Below, one piece after another: positions 14,201 to 28,300 of a stretch of 64,000 nucleotides of DNA. Location: the NCBI GenBank assembly GCA_016647705.1, contig CM028336.1, positions 15,861,380 to 15,925,379 on the forward strand. The letters run 5' to 3'. This DNA is from Eucommia ulmoides (Eukaryota > Streptophyta > Magnoliopsida > Garryales > Eucommiaceae). The notes beneath the pieces are model-generated. The model was given only the letters and a program-made list of their open reading frames with translations. It did not search any database and was not told where the DNA came from. A program made the position numbers and the translations under genes. How positions within the stretch are numbered: position 1 is the first letter of the stretch; each line of letters starts with the position of its first letter.

Positions 14201-17200
14201 GCAAACTAGAACCAAATCAAAGAAATTGAGAAAAACCAAACAATACGATTACCTAAGCATCCCACAGTGTACCACCGCTATCGATATAACCCAAGTTACC
14301 TCTAGAGCTTCCATCCAAATTGAGTTTCAATCTAGAACCAGAACGGTTCGAATACACCAACTGAATCTTTGATTTCTTTTTCCTTGCCGAAAGAGCAAGA
14401 ATTTGGTGGATATTGGATAAAACTTGTTGAACATCACACTTAATCCCATCAAGTCTAACCTTGTTATCCATCTTCCAAATTTTCCAGCACAACACATGAG
14501 GAAGGAGCAAATCATGAAATTTTTGAAGAAGAATAAATCTATGGTGCTGCCACCAAACAACCATTCGACCAAAAACATCTCAAGTCCAAGGGGGAGCCCC
14601 AAAAGTGGCCCACACACACTTAGCCAGAACTCCTTGTGAGAACAGATGATGCTCGAAATTGCGACCCTACGGACTTTTCACTATAATCCTAAGGTAAATC
14701 AACAAGATATGCAAACCAATTTGGACGCAATCGAGGAAAAAAGCAAACAAGCGCATCCAAGGCAAGTTACGTACAAGCAGTAGAAGATTTGATATTACAA
14801 CAAAAGGGTGAAACCAGAACCATTTGTTGAAGGAGACCTATTGTTAAAGAAAGTGACCGTGGCAACCAAGGAACTGGGGGATTGAAAGCTTGGCCCGACT
14901 TGGGAAGGCACTTACCAAATAATTCAATCTATCAGGTAAGGACCGTACGAGCGGAGATGCTAAAACGAATAAACTTGTGCATCTATGGAATTTTGAGCCC
15001 TTAAATAAGTATTTTCAATAAATTGCATTAGAGTTGGTTAACTATCATTAAAAGTTCCTATCTATCAAATTTATATTGTTTTTTGTTTTGTGAAAAAATA
15101 AAAATCGTTTGAAGTAAAACCTTTGACTTTCTCGAACACACTCGTCTAAGCAACCCAGGGGGTAGGAAGAAGAAAATCTTTCCAAAAACACTCGAGGGCA
15201 AAAAACCTAAGCACATGAGCAAAAATACCTCAATCCGAACTACTAATACTGCAAGTAGCTCAACATAAATCTCAAATAAAATAACAATATAAGGGTCGCG
15301 CTCAGTGAAATTTAACACGAAAATTGCTTCTATGGAGCTCACAGAGATCAACAGGATTGAAAATCTGTCTAAACACAGAGGATCCAAGATCTGGTATAGC
15401 TCAGATCGCAAGAAGTTCAAATAAATTTGTAAGTGTCGAAATCTCTGAGTCGGATTTTGGATACCAAGTAAAATTAAGAAGTCCCAAGTACTAAAACTCG
15501 AAGATGAATGAGGACGCAAAAATCAACAACTTTGAAGGCTAAACCAAAATAATGCCTTCATTCATTTAATCAAAAATACATTGGGATTCAAGGCCAGTTA
15601 TAAAAGTAAAAAAAAAAAAAACAAGGAAAGAAGCGAAAAAATAGATCAATTCAACCCTAAATCATAGGGTCTTCTACCATAGGGAGATCTTCATTGGCTA
15701 ATCCCTCTATATCATGCACGACTTGGCCTCCAGCTTGAACAGGAGCCAATGGAAGACATCAAGGGAATGGGTTATGCAGAAACCCAATGGGCCAAACTCA
15801 CGCTCAAAAGACACCTTGTAAGATGAGAATTGTCTCCCGACTTATATATAGCTCATGATTAGATAACATATGCGATGGGGTTTCAACATGCCTCCTCAAG
15901 CGCAGAGTGGACTTTGACAAACCAATGCGAGCGGAAATTGAGGAGCCCAACATCAATGTGGGATTCAACACACTCCCTCACGCATAGGGCGCACTTTGAC
16001 AAACCGCAACGAACGGATATCGAGGGGCCAACATTGATGTCAAACTCAACAAGCCAAACATCAGACAAGAGGCATGGTTCTGATACGATGTAGAAACCCA
16101 ATGGGCCTAACTCACTCTCAAAAGACGCCTTGTAAGATGAGAATTGCCTCTATGCTTATATATAGCTAGGGATCGAATAAAAAAAGTGATCTAGGATTCA
16201 ACAGTCTAACCCCTCAGAAAGTGAAAGAAAAAGGAAATCAATCACTCCTCTCCAAGAGTTAGGTCACAGTTTAGACGGAGCTAATTCATAATGAGCTAGC
16301 ACGGATAAAATGAGCAAGTGGAAGGCAGGTCAATATGCCTTGAGGGAATATTTACATAGGCATATATCCCCCTCCTATACGAGTTGGCTTTCTCTTGAGG
16401 CCGCTGCAAAAAAAGGGTAATAAAAAAAATCCAGTGGTTTTTTTTTCAATTATCGGAAGGTCATTTGTCGTGTGATTACAAGGATTCAAGTCTATAGGGC
16501 CATGCAACACCACCACAAGGGGCATTGTCGCCTCAGGGGTTGGTTGTTAGCCGCCCCCTGATCATCTGACCTGACCCGTTGGACCAGGGCGTTGATGTGA
16601 TCACCCTAGTTTGAGGGATGGGCAAAAGTTGAGGCAGACATAGCTACAGGCGAAAGGTAACTAAAAAGATGAGAGATAAAGAAACTGACCTATGAACTCT
16701 ACGAAGAGTAAAAGTGAAAATGAAATTATGGTCTCCATCTTGTAAAAGATTATAGCAAGGGTTCGCGTTCAGAAGAAGTAAAACCGCAGCAGCCAGTCTT
16801 GAAAAACAGTCTCTTCTACCGCAAAAAAAGAAAAATTGGAAAAGACTGCATACCTGCCCAGCCATTCAGAAGGATAACTCGTAGGAATGTCCCTTCAAAT
16901 TCTGGACAGATCTTTAGTCCTACCTCATATTGGGCCACTGATGAGGGAATAATTCGTCCATCTGTTATTACCACCGCAATTCAGAAAAATGGTCAAAAGG
17001 GTCCATGGGCCTGCCACGATTTGAAAGGAGTTTTCCATCAACTTAAAGGCTAAGGGGCAATCTATGAATATTTGTCGAATCTACCTTAGAGAGCCAAGGA
17101 TGTAAGACCCAATTGGAGCTTAGAATAGGCCCCAAACAAGCCGGTGTTCCATCTAGATTGCTCAAGGTAGTGTTCTGACTCCCTTGGCAACCTAACCAAG

Positions 17201-20200
17201 CTCGTACAATCAGGGTGGTAGTCGGCCTCACACTCCCCTCACAAGAAAAGCCGAACAATCACAGCACCCATTTGAGAGCACTAGGACAGCCTTGTCCCAT
17301 GACGAGTTGGAGCATTGTACTCAATCCACAAATGCCATCAACCGAGCTACCACGAATCATCCTGTAGCTTGGCTCAGCCGCTAAGGCAGCCCACTTTCCG
17401 AGAACGTTGGAACGCCTTCCAATGACTGAAACAGTCTCCAGATTCAACTGAAATATGGGGAAAACGTACCTAATCCTCCAAAACATAGGGGAGGTTAATA
17501 CAGATCACATAACTATCACCACATAAGCATACTTCAACACTAGAGATTAAGAGATCATTCTGAACAATCCTGATCAAGTAAAACTACTTCTAAACCCTAA
17601 AACTGCCTGAATTCCCTGAAGCATTTTACCTCAAAAAGAACGGTTGACTTATTCTCATGCCAGAGGAGCTCCACCGGGAACCAAACCCCCAAAGTTTAGC
17701 TTTGTTTTTCAGGATTACAAAAGGAATTTTCAACTAACTCAGTTGATCATTACCTGAACCAGACTTCAGCATCATCAATCGTCATTGCAATTCCTAGACT
17801 TTTGAGTAGCAAAATGAAGTCCTAAGTTGGTTGGTCCTCCCCCCTCCCCCTTTTCAAGTTAACACAACTAAAAAATTGTCCTTGCTGCAACTGATACTAA
17901 GATTTCCGGTAGTTCTGAATTGTGCTTCAAAAAAATTTAAGAGCGACGACAATAGAAGATGAGGGGAAGCAACCAGAATAAGCATTACATCCTGCTGAAA
18001 AGCGACAAAAATCCCATGACACAATCTCAAATATGAGATAACTAATTCTATTAATGAACGCAAAGTTCTTATGTCAACCAACATCATACCAAGAAGATAC
18101 TTTCTACCAAGTAAACTTCAAAACCAACTTGCATAACACACATGCAATTCCACTCCACAACATTGTTGTTTAAGCACGAGCTGCAATGAAGGAGCAAGAA
18201 TCATGTGGAGCCCAGACGCAAGCTAAGGCGCAGGCTTCATTAAAACGAGGCGCACGTTTTAAATATGGTTTGCTCTTCTATTCTCATGAACTAATGATAC
18301 ATTCAAATTCCAATAAACTAAAATAAAAGATACACGACATGTTTGATAGTTTACAAATACTAAGAACTAATCTCACCCAATATTGGACAGACAATGTACA
18401 GTAGCAAAGGCTATTTGTTAAAAAAAACAATGTTGACGTTGAAGCAAAGACTTAATGCCAAAGGAAAATATGTTGAAAAAAAAAATTGTCAAAGTAAAAT
18501 CCGTATTAACTTAAAATAGATGGTTAGAATTTGTATTTTGTTAGTTACCAGAGGGCCATTTGTGACCCAAAAAAGCAGAGAGAGAAAAAAAGTGCTTGAG
18601 AAGAAGCAGCGAAAAAAGAGATGAACAAAGAAGCAGGAAAAAAAAAAAGACGATGAAGAGGAGGAGGATGAGGAGAGAGAGTGTGGCCAGGAGTTGAGAC
18701 GATAGACACTTGTTTTCATGACCGATGCATGGTTGTTTGAAGGGGTTTTATTAATGAGTTTTGGTTCTAGGTTTCTCACCACAAAAACCCAAGTAATGCC
18801 TTCTTAAATCAAGGGTTACAAAATAAAATATCAGAGTTGACAAAAGGGAAACTAAATTAAAGCAGTACGCCTAGCCTTGTGCGCCTCATTGCCTGTCGCC
18901 GCCAAGGCCTGCGCTTCGCTGAAGTACCCTCACCTCACCTTTGTTGAAGCACACAATCATCGCCTTGTGTGCCTCAAATGCGCTTTTCACAACAATTCTC
19001 TACAGGAAAACGTCCTGCAGCTTCATACTTCCCAAAGCCCGGGTTCCAAAACGCAATTAAACTCACCTAGAATAAGTCTAGTAGATAATTATGTTCAAAA
19101 ACAAATAAAAGAAGACTCAATTTTAGGTTATGGGCCTTATGGCACAAAATATGACATCAAATAACTAACAAGCTTTAATAAGTAATGAAAAGAAAAAAGA
19201 TAAAAACAGGCAAGCAGCCTAGGGAACAGCTTAAACCAATTACGACTCGAAGTTTTGGATCAGAGAAGCCTGACCTCACACAATACAGAAAAACTAATAA
19301 AAGATAAATCAAATGAATCTCACAAAAGCAAAATATATAATAACCAGACAACTTACCTCCATTCTAATACTAGATCCCGCACTAAGAAGATCCAGCAAAG
19401 CTATTAGCGCATCCAGTTTCTCTTCAATGCTTAAATCTGAATAGTCACCGTCCATTAATCCTAATAACCATGCTTCTCCAGGATGGCTCTCATCAATTTC
19501 GCTGTATAGATGGTTACTTTGATCAAGTTTACTGCAACTTGAAGCCCCTAAATCATCCTCAGAATCCGCAGAACTGTTATATTCGTATCTGTCCTTGGAG
19601 TTGTCATCAACACTTCCAAAGTCTTCAGAATCTGATTGTAATTTTTCTGGCTCCTTTGACAAAGAATTGATGCGTAGACGATATGCAGAAGACGAAATCT
19701 TTTCGAATAAGGTTATGTCACTAGAAAGCATTGAGTTTATTATGAGTTCTAGTCCATCAGTTGTTGCCGCGAGATTCAATTCAACAATCTTCATGAAAGA
19801 ACCAAACGTCACTTGTAGTTAGTTCGAATGTCAATAAGTGATCAAAAGATAGTTCATGACACTATTAAATAATAATAATAATAATAATAATAACAACAAC
19901 AACAACAAAAACAACGACAATAATAATAATAATAATAAAAAAAAAATTGATGGCATATCAGAAGACTAGGAAAACTGCATTTCAGTCTTGAAAGTAAATC
20001 AGACAGTGAAATTACCTTTGAAAATTTTGCTAACTCAGAAACTTTCAACCCGTTATTCCCATTTGTTAATAATATAGTGAACAATTCACCCTTCAGAGAG
20101 CCAGGAGTTAAGCCATACCTCATCATAGGATTGACTTCCTAAAAAGTAAAAATAAAAATAAATGAAAAGGCAATACATGAATACAAATACAAGGCCAATA

Positions 20201-22304
20201 CTCAACTGAGGCATTTAAAAGGAAAGAAAAAAAGAAGTTTTTGTGCCACTTTGATGATGATATTCTTCATCTAAAGCTCCTTCCAAAATGTGCCAAGACG
20301 TAAAGTGAGATTAGTGTAATTGCATAAACCCATCTTGAATGTATCTATTGCTATCCCCATCTTTAAGTCAAGATTTCAGAGATAGGAAAATCAAGATTTG
20401 AAAATGACTCTCAAGGTCTTCAAATTAACAGAGAGACTTTGTACCAAAAAGTAGAAAAAGCAGAAAAGATTTATGAGAATTACTGGGGATTTGCTACAGT
20501 GAGGAGCACATGGGAACAGCTCTTTGGAATCAGAGTCACCTTTGTCTCCACAGATCTACCACCATCAGTGTTCCAATTGTCCACCCTAATGCCAGATCCA
20601 CATGTCTCTCTCTCTCTTTGAATCGATATGCATTTATTGTTATCATAATATTAATTTTTCAACTTTTGAAATTATATTTAGGGTTTATTATGATAAATTT
20701 GGGCATTCTCTGTCCCTAGCCCTGCCGCCATTTGCAGGTAACTGCGCCTCCACCTCCCGACTTCTCTGCCACCGTCACCCTCCAGAATGCCCTATCCACC
20801 ATCATCATTAGCCTTCCAGATCTGCTCCTTAGAAGCTCTTTCCTTTCCTCTTTTCTCTCTTCAAGATCTGATGGCTTTTTTCTTCTTCTTTTTCTTTTTT
20901 TAATAAATAACCGGAAATATAGAATTTCACATTTTTCAGTGACAACTTTTAATTGTGCACTTACGACTATTTCATGGAGTTTATATGCTATAAAATCACA
21001 GGGGAAAAAATGCACCCACCTCAAGGTACAGGTGGTCAATGTATAATTTTTCAAGATTTTTTGTGTATAGAACCCTCAAAAAATCACCAAAGACTACAAA
21101 TAATGCACCATGGAGGGAGGCATATAACCAGGAACAGTAATCAGAAGATCTTATCCATCCAAATATAATACCTTATTGAGACATGCCTGAGCTAATGTAC
21201 CCTTTTTCAAACCAAACCCAGAAGCAACCAACACTTGACGCGATATTTCTGTCCATGTCAGAGGATTCACTGACTCTAGCCAAAAATTTAGAACGGGTTC
21301 CTGATGTTCAAGCTGCAAATTATGGACAAAGAAAGGGTGAAAGGTGATAATTTAAAGATGCAGACATGCTTCATACTATGACAATTGATACAAGTCAATC
21401 TTAGAGCATATATTTATGATTAAGCATCTTTCTAAATGCCCGGATATCCATTTGCTAACCATCTATAAATAAATCAGGTCATATTTTTTCAAAACGTCCT
21501 TTTAATCAATGGCTTGGATTGATTTGGGATGAATGAACGGTTAAGATTGTTTATCAAAAAAAATTGGAGGAAGAAATCTTGCCCAATCAACTACACCCTC
21601 ACCCCTTGCTCCATCTCACCCTTACCACTACCAAAACCTTCCCCACCTCACATCTCGCTATGCACTCATACCCAACCCACGTGACCCTCATCCAACCCAC
21701 ATCACAACCCAAAACCATCTCCCTCTACATCTTACCCTGCAAATTGCATGCATGTTATAAACCCCCACACTTTTCTCTTCTTCTTCTCTCTCTCACTCTC
21801 TCTCTCTCTCGCTCTCTCTCATATTTCAGTTTCATGTCATCCCTTTATCCTCTCGCGACAAAGAAATGAACGGTTAGTAAAAAATAAGGTTGGGATTTTT
21901 CTCACTCCTAGATCACTCTATAGTAAGCTGAGACTGTCTCAAACGATGATCAATGATCACTTGCCTGTGTATAGAAGACAGATTGAGAGGCTGATTAGAG
22001 AATTTGAGGAGCAAGCGGCCTGTGAAAATCAGACTGAAACGGTGCTATAGAGAAAAAGGGTTCATGGACTTCCTTTTCGGGGGGGTTCGAGATTTTGAAA
22101 TCTAACTCCACACACGGTTGTTTAGATAGCACAATTGACATTTGTAAAGCACGGTGGCCGGACAGTGTAGTGTAAAGCTTTGATCTGGAGCATGGTAAGA
22201 TGATACAATTTTTAAAAAATGGTACATTCTTTTCCAACTTGAATATTGATTTGAAAATTGAATTGTTTTGTATTATCTCTCTTTTGTTTTGATTTTCCTC
22301 TCAC

Positions 22305-22354
<50 letters not shown>

Positions 22355-25300
22355 TTCAATTCTCCTCCTTTTCTTCTCTTCTCACCCCTCTCTCTCCCAA
22401 TTCATATCTAAGCACTCCAGCATCGCCCAAAACCACTAGAGCAGTAACGACCGTTAGCGCCTCTCTACCGCAGTGACAAACCAAACCGCCTTCTCTCCAT
22501 CTATCTCTAGCAGAGAAAAACCCATACCCACTTCATCGTCAACAATCACAGACCCCACCATTCTTTCAAGTCCACCACACTGCCATAATCTGATGTCAGC
22601 CACCACCAACTCAAATTTCGGGAGCAACCGTACTGATATTTGGGAGCAAAAATAGTAATTTGTCAATTTTGATAAATAGGCACACTTATGTTGGTTGTAG
22701 TTTATTTTTTGAAATGCATAATTAGTTGAATTGTTGATATTTTTTTATTTTTTTTAAATCTATTTTATTTCTACTTTTTTTATGGTTTTGATACTGGATT
22801 TTTATTTCGTTAGAAATAATGTGGCTGATGCATTAGAGATCAGTGATAATAGTGATATTGGTGATGAACTGATAATAGATTGTTTCTTAGGGGGTTAGGC
22901 TCTAATGTGGATGGAAGTGATTTGCAGCCGATGAAATGAGCTAAAAAGTACCCAGGAAATTTGGGACCTGACATTTGGAAGTCAAAGATATTGTTTTTGA
23001 AATTTTTAATCCTTTTTCTATTTTTATTTTTTTTGCTAAAAAATTATTGAGTTCTTTCTTATTGTTAGAATGAAAAATAATAGCGCATGTGGAAATCGTG
23101 TTAGTGTTAGAGTTACATGTTTTTTTCTGTTTGTGTGTGTTAGGGGGATGTTAATGGGGACAAAATTTCCGTTCTCTTCAAATTTCATTCTTTGAACACT
23201 TTAAAGGCTTCTATTCATATTTTTTTAGTGTTTTAGGTAGAGTCTCTCCAATTAAAAAATCAGCCAAGTAAATTTTAAAATTAAATAATTAATTTAGTTA
23301 TTAAATTCAATAAATGGATCAACTTCTTTAGTTAATATAAATTGTTAATATCTAAAATTTTATTTTTAGTTAACTTGATCTTTGATTTATTTTTTTTAAA
23401 GTCATATTAATTCGTAATAAACTTTATATATGTTAAATTAAATTTATAAGTGGCTTTAGCCACGGGCCGGCATGAAGTAGTTATAACAATTTATAGAATA
23501 TTCATTTGCCAACATATTAATTAATAGATGATATGGAAGAGAAATTTCCCAAATGACGGTGCTTCCTCAACATAGAAAATTAGAAAAATTATACAATTCG
23601 GGGAGAAGTCGCAGTAAAAAAGCCATAAGGTATCCAATCACAACCATTGATGGCTTCTGCCACTTGAAACTTACAGAGTGAAGTAACTCAAGAAACTTGC
23701 AATTTTTGCTTGAATATGGAGAGAGGCCACTACTAAGCTCCGCTTTCACATCAGACAGAAGCAGTTTAAGAAGAGCAACATGAACTTTCCCAAGTAATAA
23801 TGAATCCTAGAAGAGGTAACCAACAAAACATAATCAACAAACGACAAGAGAGGAAGAGATACAATAAGCAATTTACAATTGGGTGAGACATATAGATTGC
23901 CAAATAATTAATACCAGCAATAGATTGGGCATAGCAACCGACCTTGTCATGAAATGCTTCAGCAAAATCATCGAGGTTAAACGAACATATGTCAATTGTA
24001 ACAGCATAAGTATAAAGGAAATGAAGGACCTGCAAATGCAAGTCAGCCTATGATCAGCAAGGATATTCAAAAGAAAATGATGACGGATAAAATGATGATT
24101 GAGGATGTAAAATAATCGTGCAATGAAATCCACTTCAAGCATATATAATCCAGTACATAAGCATAACAGTAAGGTCTGCCCCCAGGTGGTTTGGTGGTAG
24201 TGGCCCCAAATCCCATAACAAACTCTTTCTAAAAACATAGTTAAAGTTACGTACAATTTTCCTTGCCAAGACAATGCAGTGACAGAATCCCATTAATTCA
24301 CTAGGCCATCTTTCTCCAACTACATCAGTGTACTATTTTTTCACCCCATGAGAATGTCATGGAGATATTTGCTGCATTTGGGACATACACATATCTCCCG
24401 CAAGATTGAAAAAGAAAATGAAAAAAATCTGAAAAATCATTTTTTTTCCTTAAGGTCTGGTCAAATTTATGAATATACAAAGGGAGAGCAACTAAACTTC
24501 AATACAAAACCACTTCCAGGTGAAGTGAATATTTTTTGGGGAATTGAGTCTATAGTCCTATAGAGCCTAATATGTTCCTATAGTATCCGATTCTCTTTTT
24601 TTGTTATTTTTTACTCCTAGTGTTTTTTTATGCATCTTTTACCCATAGATTCCAAGTAATTAATGTCAAAAATGCCCTTTATACCCTCCATTATTACCTT
24701 CAAAAGTTCAAATTGTCTGGAAACATCAAGACATATCTTATTATGTCAACTCTTCCTCTCTCTCTCTCTCTCTCTCTTCCACGAGGTCTCTCTCTTTCTC
24801 TACCAAAAAATTATGTGCAAAACGGCAACAAATATCATGTCAAATGAAAGAAAACATGTAATTTGCTTTCAAAAAAACATTAGTTAAAAATAGAAGTTCA
24901 CAAAAACCATTTCAATGCCTATTTAAAAATCGGATGAACAAAAAAATTATACATTTGTGATTGTCTCATCAAGATGGTCAATTTGAAATCCATATCTATA
25001 TCTTCTTTTGTTATTCTATAGATTTCAATGTTTCATAAAAAGTGTAGTTGAGATCAACGTGTTTTAGTTGAAATCAACTGCCAACATGTTGATTTCAACA
25101 ACACTATGTATACAAGTCAATTTTACGTTTAGTGTATTTGATCACATTCAAATTTTTCCTCAAAAATAAAAATCAAAAAGGAAAACAAATTCTCCGCAAA
25201 AAGAAAGAAAGAAAAAGAGTAAGTGTGGCCCATGACAACTCTCTCTCTCTCTCTTCCAACCAAATGTGTGGGAAAATTAAGAGACATATCTTGTCATGTC

Positions 25301-28300
25301 AACTCTTTTTCTCCCTCTTCCATATAGTCTCTCTCTCTCTTTTCTACCCAAAACGAGTGTGCAAAAAGGCAACAAACATCATGCCAAATGTAAGAAACTA
25401 CATTTTTTTTCTTTAAAAAGAACATTATTTAAAAATAAAAGTTCACAAAAAATCTATTTTAATGTGCATTTAAAAATCGGATGAACAAACAAATTATATA
25501 TCTGTGATTCTCTCGTCAAGACTGTAACCGAATTATGCATTGAAATATTCTTTTTCTTCGTAATCTTGATTAGTTTGCGTGCTTTGTATGCTCATCCAAA
25601 ATTCAAATTGATCGATAATTCGACCGACAACTCTGATGTCGTCAATATGGGCCATCGATCTTTACCACGGCTATATAGTCATTGACCCATATGCTTGTGA
25701 AACATATCCTACGACATTGATTGTAATAGGTCAACAACCACTACTGATTCCCCATAGAGTGATTCCCCATAGAGTGGTATAAAGATCAATTTGAAATCCA
25801 TATTTTTATTTTTTTTAGTTGTTTTCTATATTAGAAATTTCAAAAAAAAAAGGTGATAGTTGATTTCAATGTGTTGTAGTTAAAATCAACCGCTGATAAT
25901 TAAAATAACTACACCACGGCTTAGTTGAAATCAATGTGGTGTAGTCGAAATCAACTATACCACGTTTGTTCCAATTTACAGTACTATTAAAAGTTGAAAT
26001 CTTTCCAAAAAATAGAATATACGTTTCAAAACTGATTTCACCTAAACAACATTAACTTCAACTACAATACTTTATTAAAAGTTGAAAGCGTACAAAACAA
26101 CGCCAAAAAGTAAAAAGTTGAAATCAACTTTGAGACCGCAACTTACTTGAAATCAACCACAGGTAGTTGAAAGTGCACAAAACAACTCCAAAAAGTAAAA
26201 AGTTGAAATCAACTTTGAGACCGCAACTTAGTTGAAATCATTGAAATCAACCACTGGTAGTTGAAATCAACTTGGAAGGCGGGGAATTTGGAGCCTTTGT
26301 GTCAAACAAACGGTAAAGCAGACAAGATTGGAAATAAAAATGAAAGAAACACAAGAGATGGACATTCAAATTTGAAAATTTTGAGGTGATGGAAATGGGT
26401 TCTTTTAAAAAAATTCCATCTGCACGCTAAACAACAAGAGATGGAACATGGAAGAGAGAGAGAGAAACAGACAGAGAGAGAGTTGACCCCACTAATATAC
26501 ACCTCAATATAACTTCCATTTAAACATAATAACTGGAGGAAGGGCAAAATCGCCAAAAACTAAAATTTAAAATACATTTGGGACTAAAGAGGCATTAATC
26601 AAAAGTGAATGAAATAGAAAAATACCTAAGAAAATGAATGGGACAAAGGGGAACTTAGATTTAGGACACAATGAATGTTTTCCCTTTTCAAAATCATAAG
26701 GACATTGTGTGCAAAGGGCCGCAGGAAATACACCCCAAAAAGATTTGGGTACCATTATAATATAAAACTGAAGACCCATAGAAGCACCAGTGAGAAAATG
26801 CGATTTAGTTCAAGTGCGGGGGGCTACAAAAGGGAGAGATAGGCCTAAGAAGACTTGGGACGAGACTATTAGAATTGATTTGATAACATTGAACCTAACT
26901 AAGGAGATGGCCCTTGATCGTTCATTATGGCGTAAACGGATTCATGTAGCCGACCCGACTTAAGTGGGACAAAGGCTTAGTTGTTGTGGTTGTTCTTGTT
27001 AATATAAAACTAAAAATGATGGAAACCTTTCAAGGGGAGCTCAATAGAGAAACAATGAGGTATTAGGAAATATAACTGATACAAACAAACAGTATCACAA
27101 GCCTTTTCTTAGGTCAAGTTCAAAATATTTACTTTGCAAGAAGACAGAACTCAAAAAATTGCAACAGAATAAAATATGCAAGCAATGAATGTGTAATATC
27201 TATTAATTAGCATACACAAGACATAGCAGCGCTCTACATACCTTAAATAGTTTCTTCACAAGCTCTGGAGAAGAATCCCATGGTTGTCTAGACAATGGCG
27301 TCTTCATAACAACAGAAGCTGGAGGAAATTTGTGCAGTAAATCTAGAAAATACCAACATAAAAATAATAAGATTCTTATGACAATGTACAAGCAGGAATA
27401 TGTAATAGTGTATCTTTCCAAAAGAATATGTGAAATTCTTTTAGCATTGCAAGACATGTATCCTTACACGTCTAAAGGGGGGAGAGGCACATAAGATCTC
27501 TTCTAACCTTTGCAAAGAGAACAACTGTGCATTCCATTTGAAGTGAAATGAGCAGAGCATGTTAGTGGATTTGGTCCTGATTGTAACTCACTTAGCTCCA
27601 GCTCCTCATCGTCCATTAGCATTCCAAACAAATCACGATCTTCCAAACATCCTCCATTTTCCAGAGCTAATTCACATTTATCTTTACTTGGCTGCTTAGG
27701 CTTCTCAATCCTTTTACATGCCACCTCCAGTTACAATAGAAAATACCTAAGTTACCTCATCCAGAAACAAATCAGGCGAGGTAAATGAATCAAACAAACA
27801 CTTACCTTCTTACTTCTTACTAAAGGCTTCCTCTTATCTTGTGATTTTGTTTTCAATTTTCTCTGCATGCACTGAACAACTTATGATTAACATTCTTTCC
27901 AAAAGCAGTCCTTAAAAGATCAATTCATTCCACACAAAAAGATTTGCAGACATATCCAATGAAGTGGACAACACATGAAAGCATCCCCCATCCAAACACC
28001 TCTAAAGCACCTTCACTCCTTTGATGTATATGTTAGTCAGTGTCTAACACGTGTCTGATACATGTCTAAAGATGTCGAATTGTTCTTTGATTGCCTTCTA
28101 TACCCAACCTGTGTCGTAATGCCCTCTTGTGTCATGACACTTCCCAAAACTCCTTCATAAATGTTTTTTTAATTTCCTCTGGTTGATGGTAGTTTTTGTC
28201 ATTTGAGAAATATAACTTAACGCCCCAAAAAATATATAAAAAATCTGAAATTAAAGGAATATCATTTAATGATTGTGAATTTTTGTTTGGATGATTAATG

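Larger units (their letters stand above)
9299..17372 (+). mobile_element. decayed Ty3/gypsy retrotransposon with nested insertions
   Basis: Two copies of one sequence, starting at 9299 and 16939, flank gag-pol remains in the order gag, protease, reverse transcriptase, RNase H, integrase tail, all on the plus strand and so antisense to the host gene. The RT and RNase H style (VDFTDLNKACPKDSFPLP-like, VYIDDML) and the gag FHKDYDHNTDEC motif fit plant gypsy elements of the Tat/Retand type; the lineage call is inference. The frame is broken by many stops. A LINE and a TRIM sit inside, and much of the integrase is missing. The outer ends beyond the LTR similarity are not defined. Confidence 0.85.
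9087..19356 (-). other. RLT3-like intron 11 (10.3 kb)
   Basis: The intron joins phase-0 exons 11 and 12. It contains the gypsy element 9299 to about 17372 with nested hAT-like, LINE and TRIM insertions. From 17373 to 19356 there is AT-rich DNA, with AGGCGCA-type repeats near 18200-18260 and 18866-19000. Confidence 0.85.
24030..27241 (-). other. RLT3-like intron 6
   Basis: The 3.2 kb intron splits the DDT domain. It holds a 550 bp-period duplication, a GTTGAAATCAAC dyad repeat field and a LINE tail on the opposite strand. Confidence 0.8.

Noticed and set aside
13847..14564. Independent host RNase H gene on the minus strand
   Set aside because: Stops separate the start and end blocks, a poly(A) trace follows, and gypsy sequence lies on both sides; a LINE fragment explains it.
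15775..16203. Cassandra-type TRIM
   Set aside because: No 5S rRNA-like stretch is present in the LTRs, which is the hallmark of Cassandra.
20716..21054. Overlapping open frames on both strands in intron 9
   Set aside because: They arise from low-complexity pyrimidine-rich sequence and match no protein pattern I recognise.
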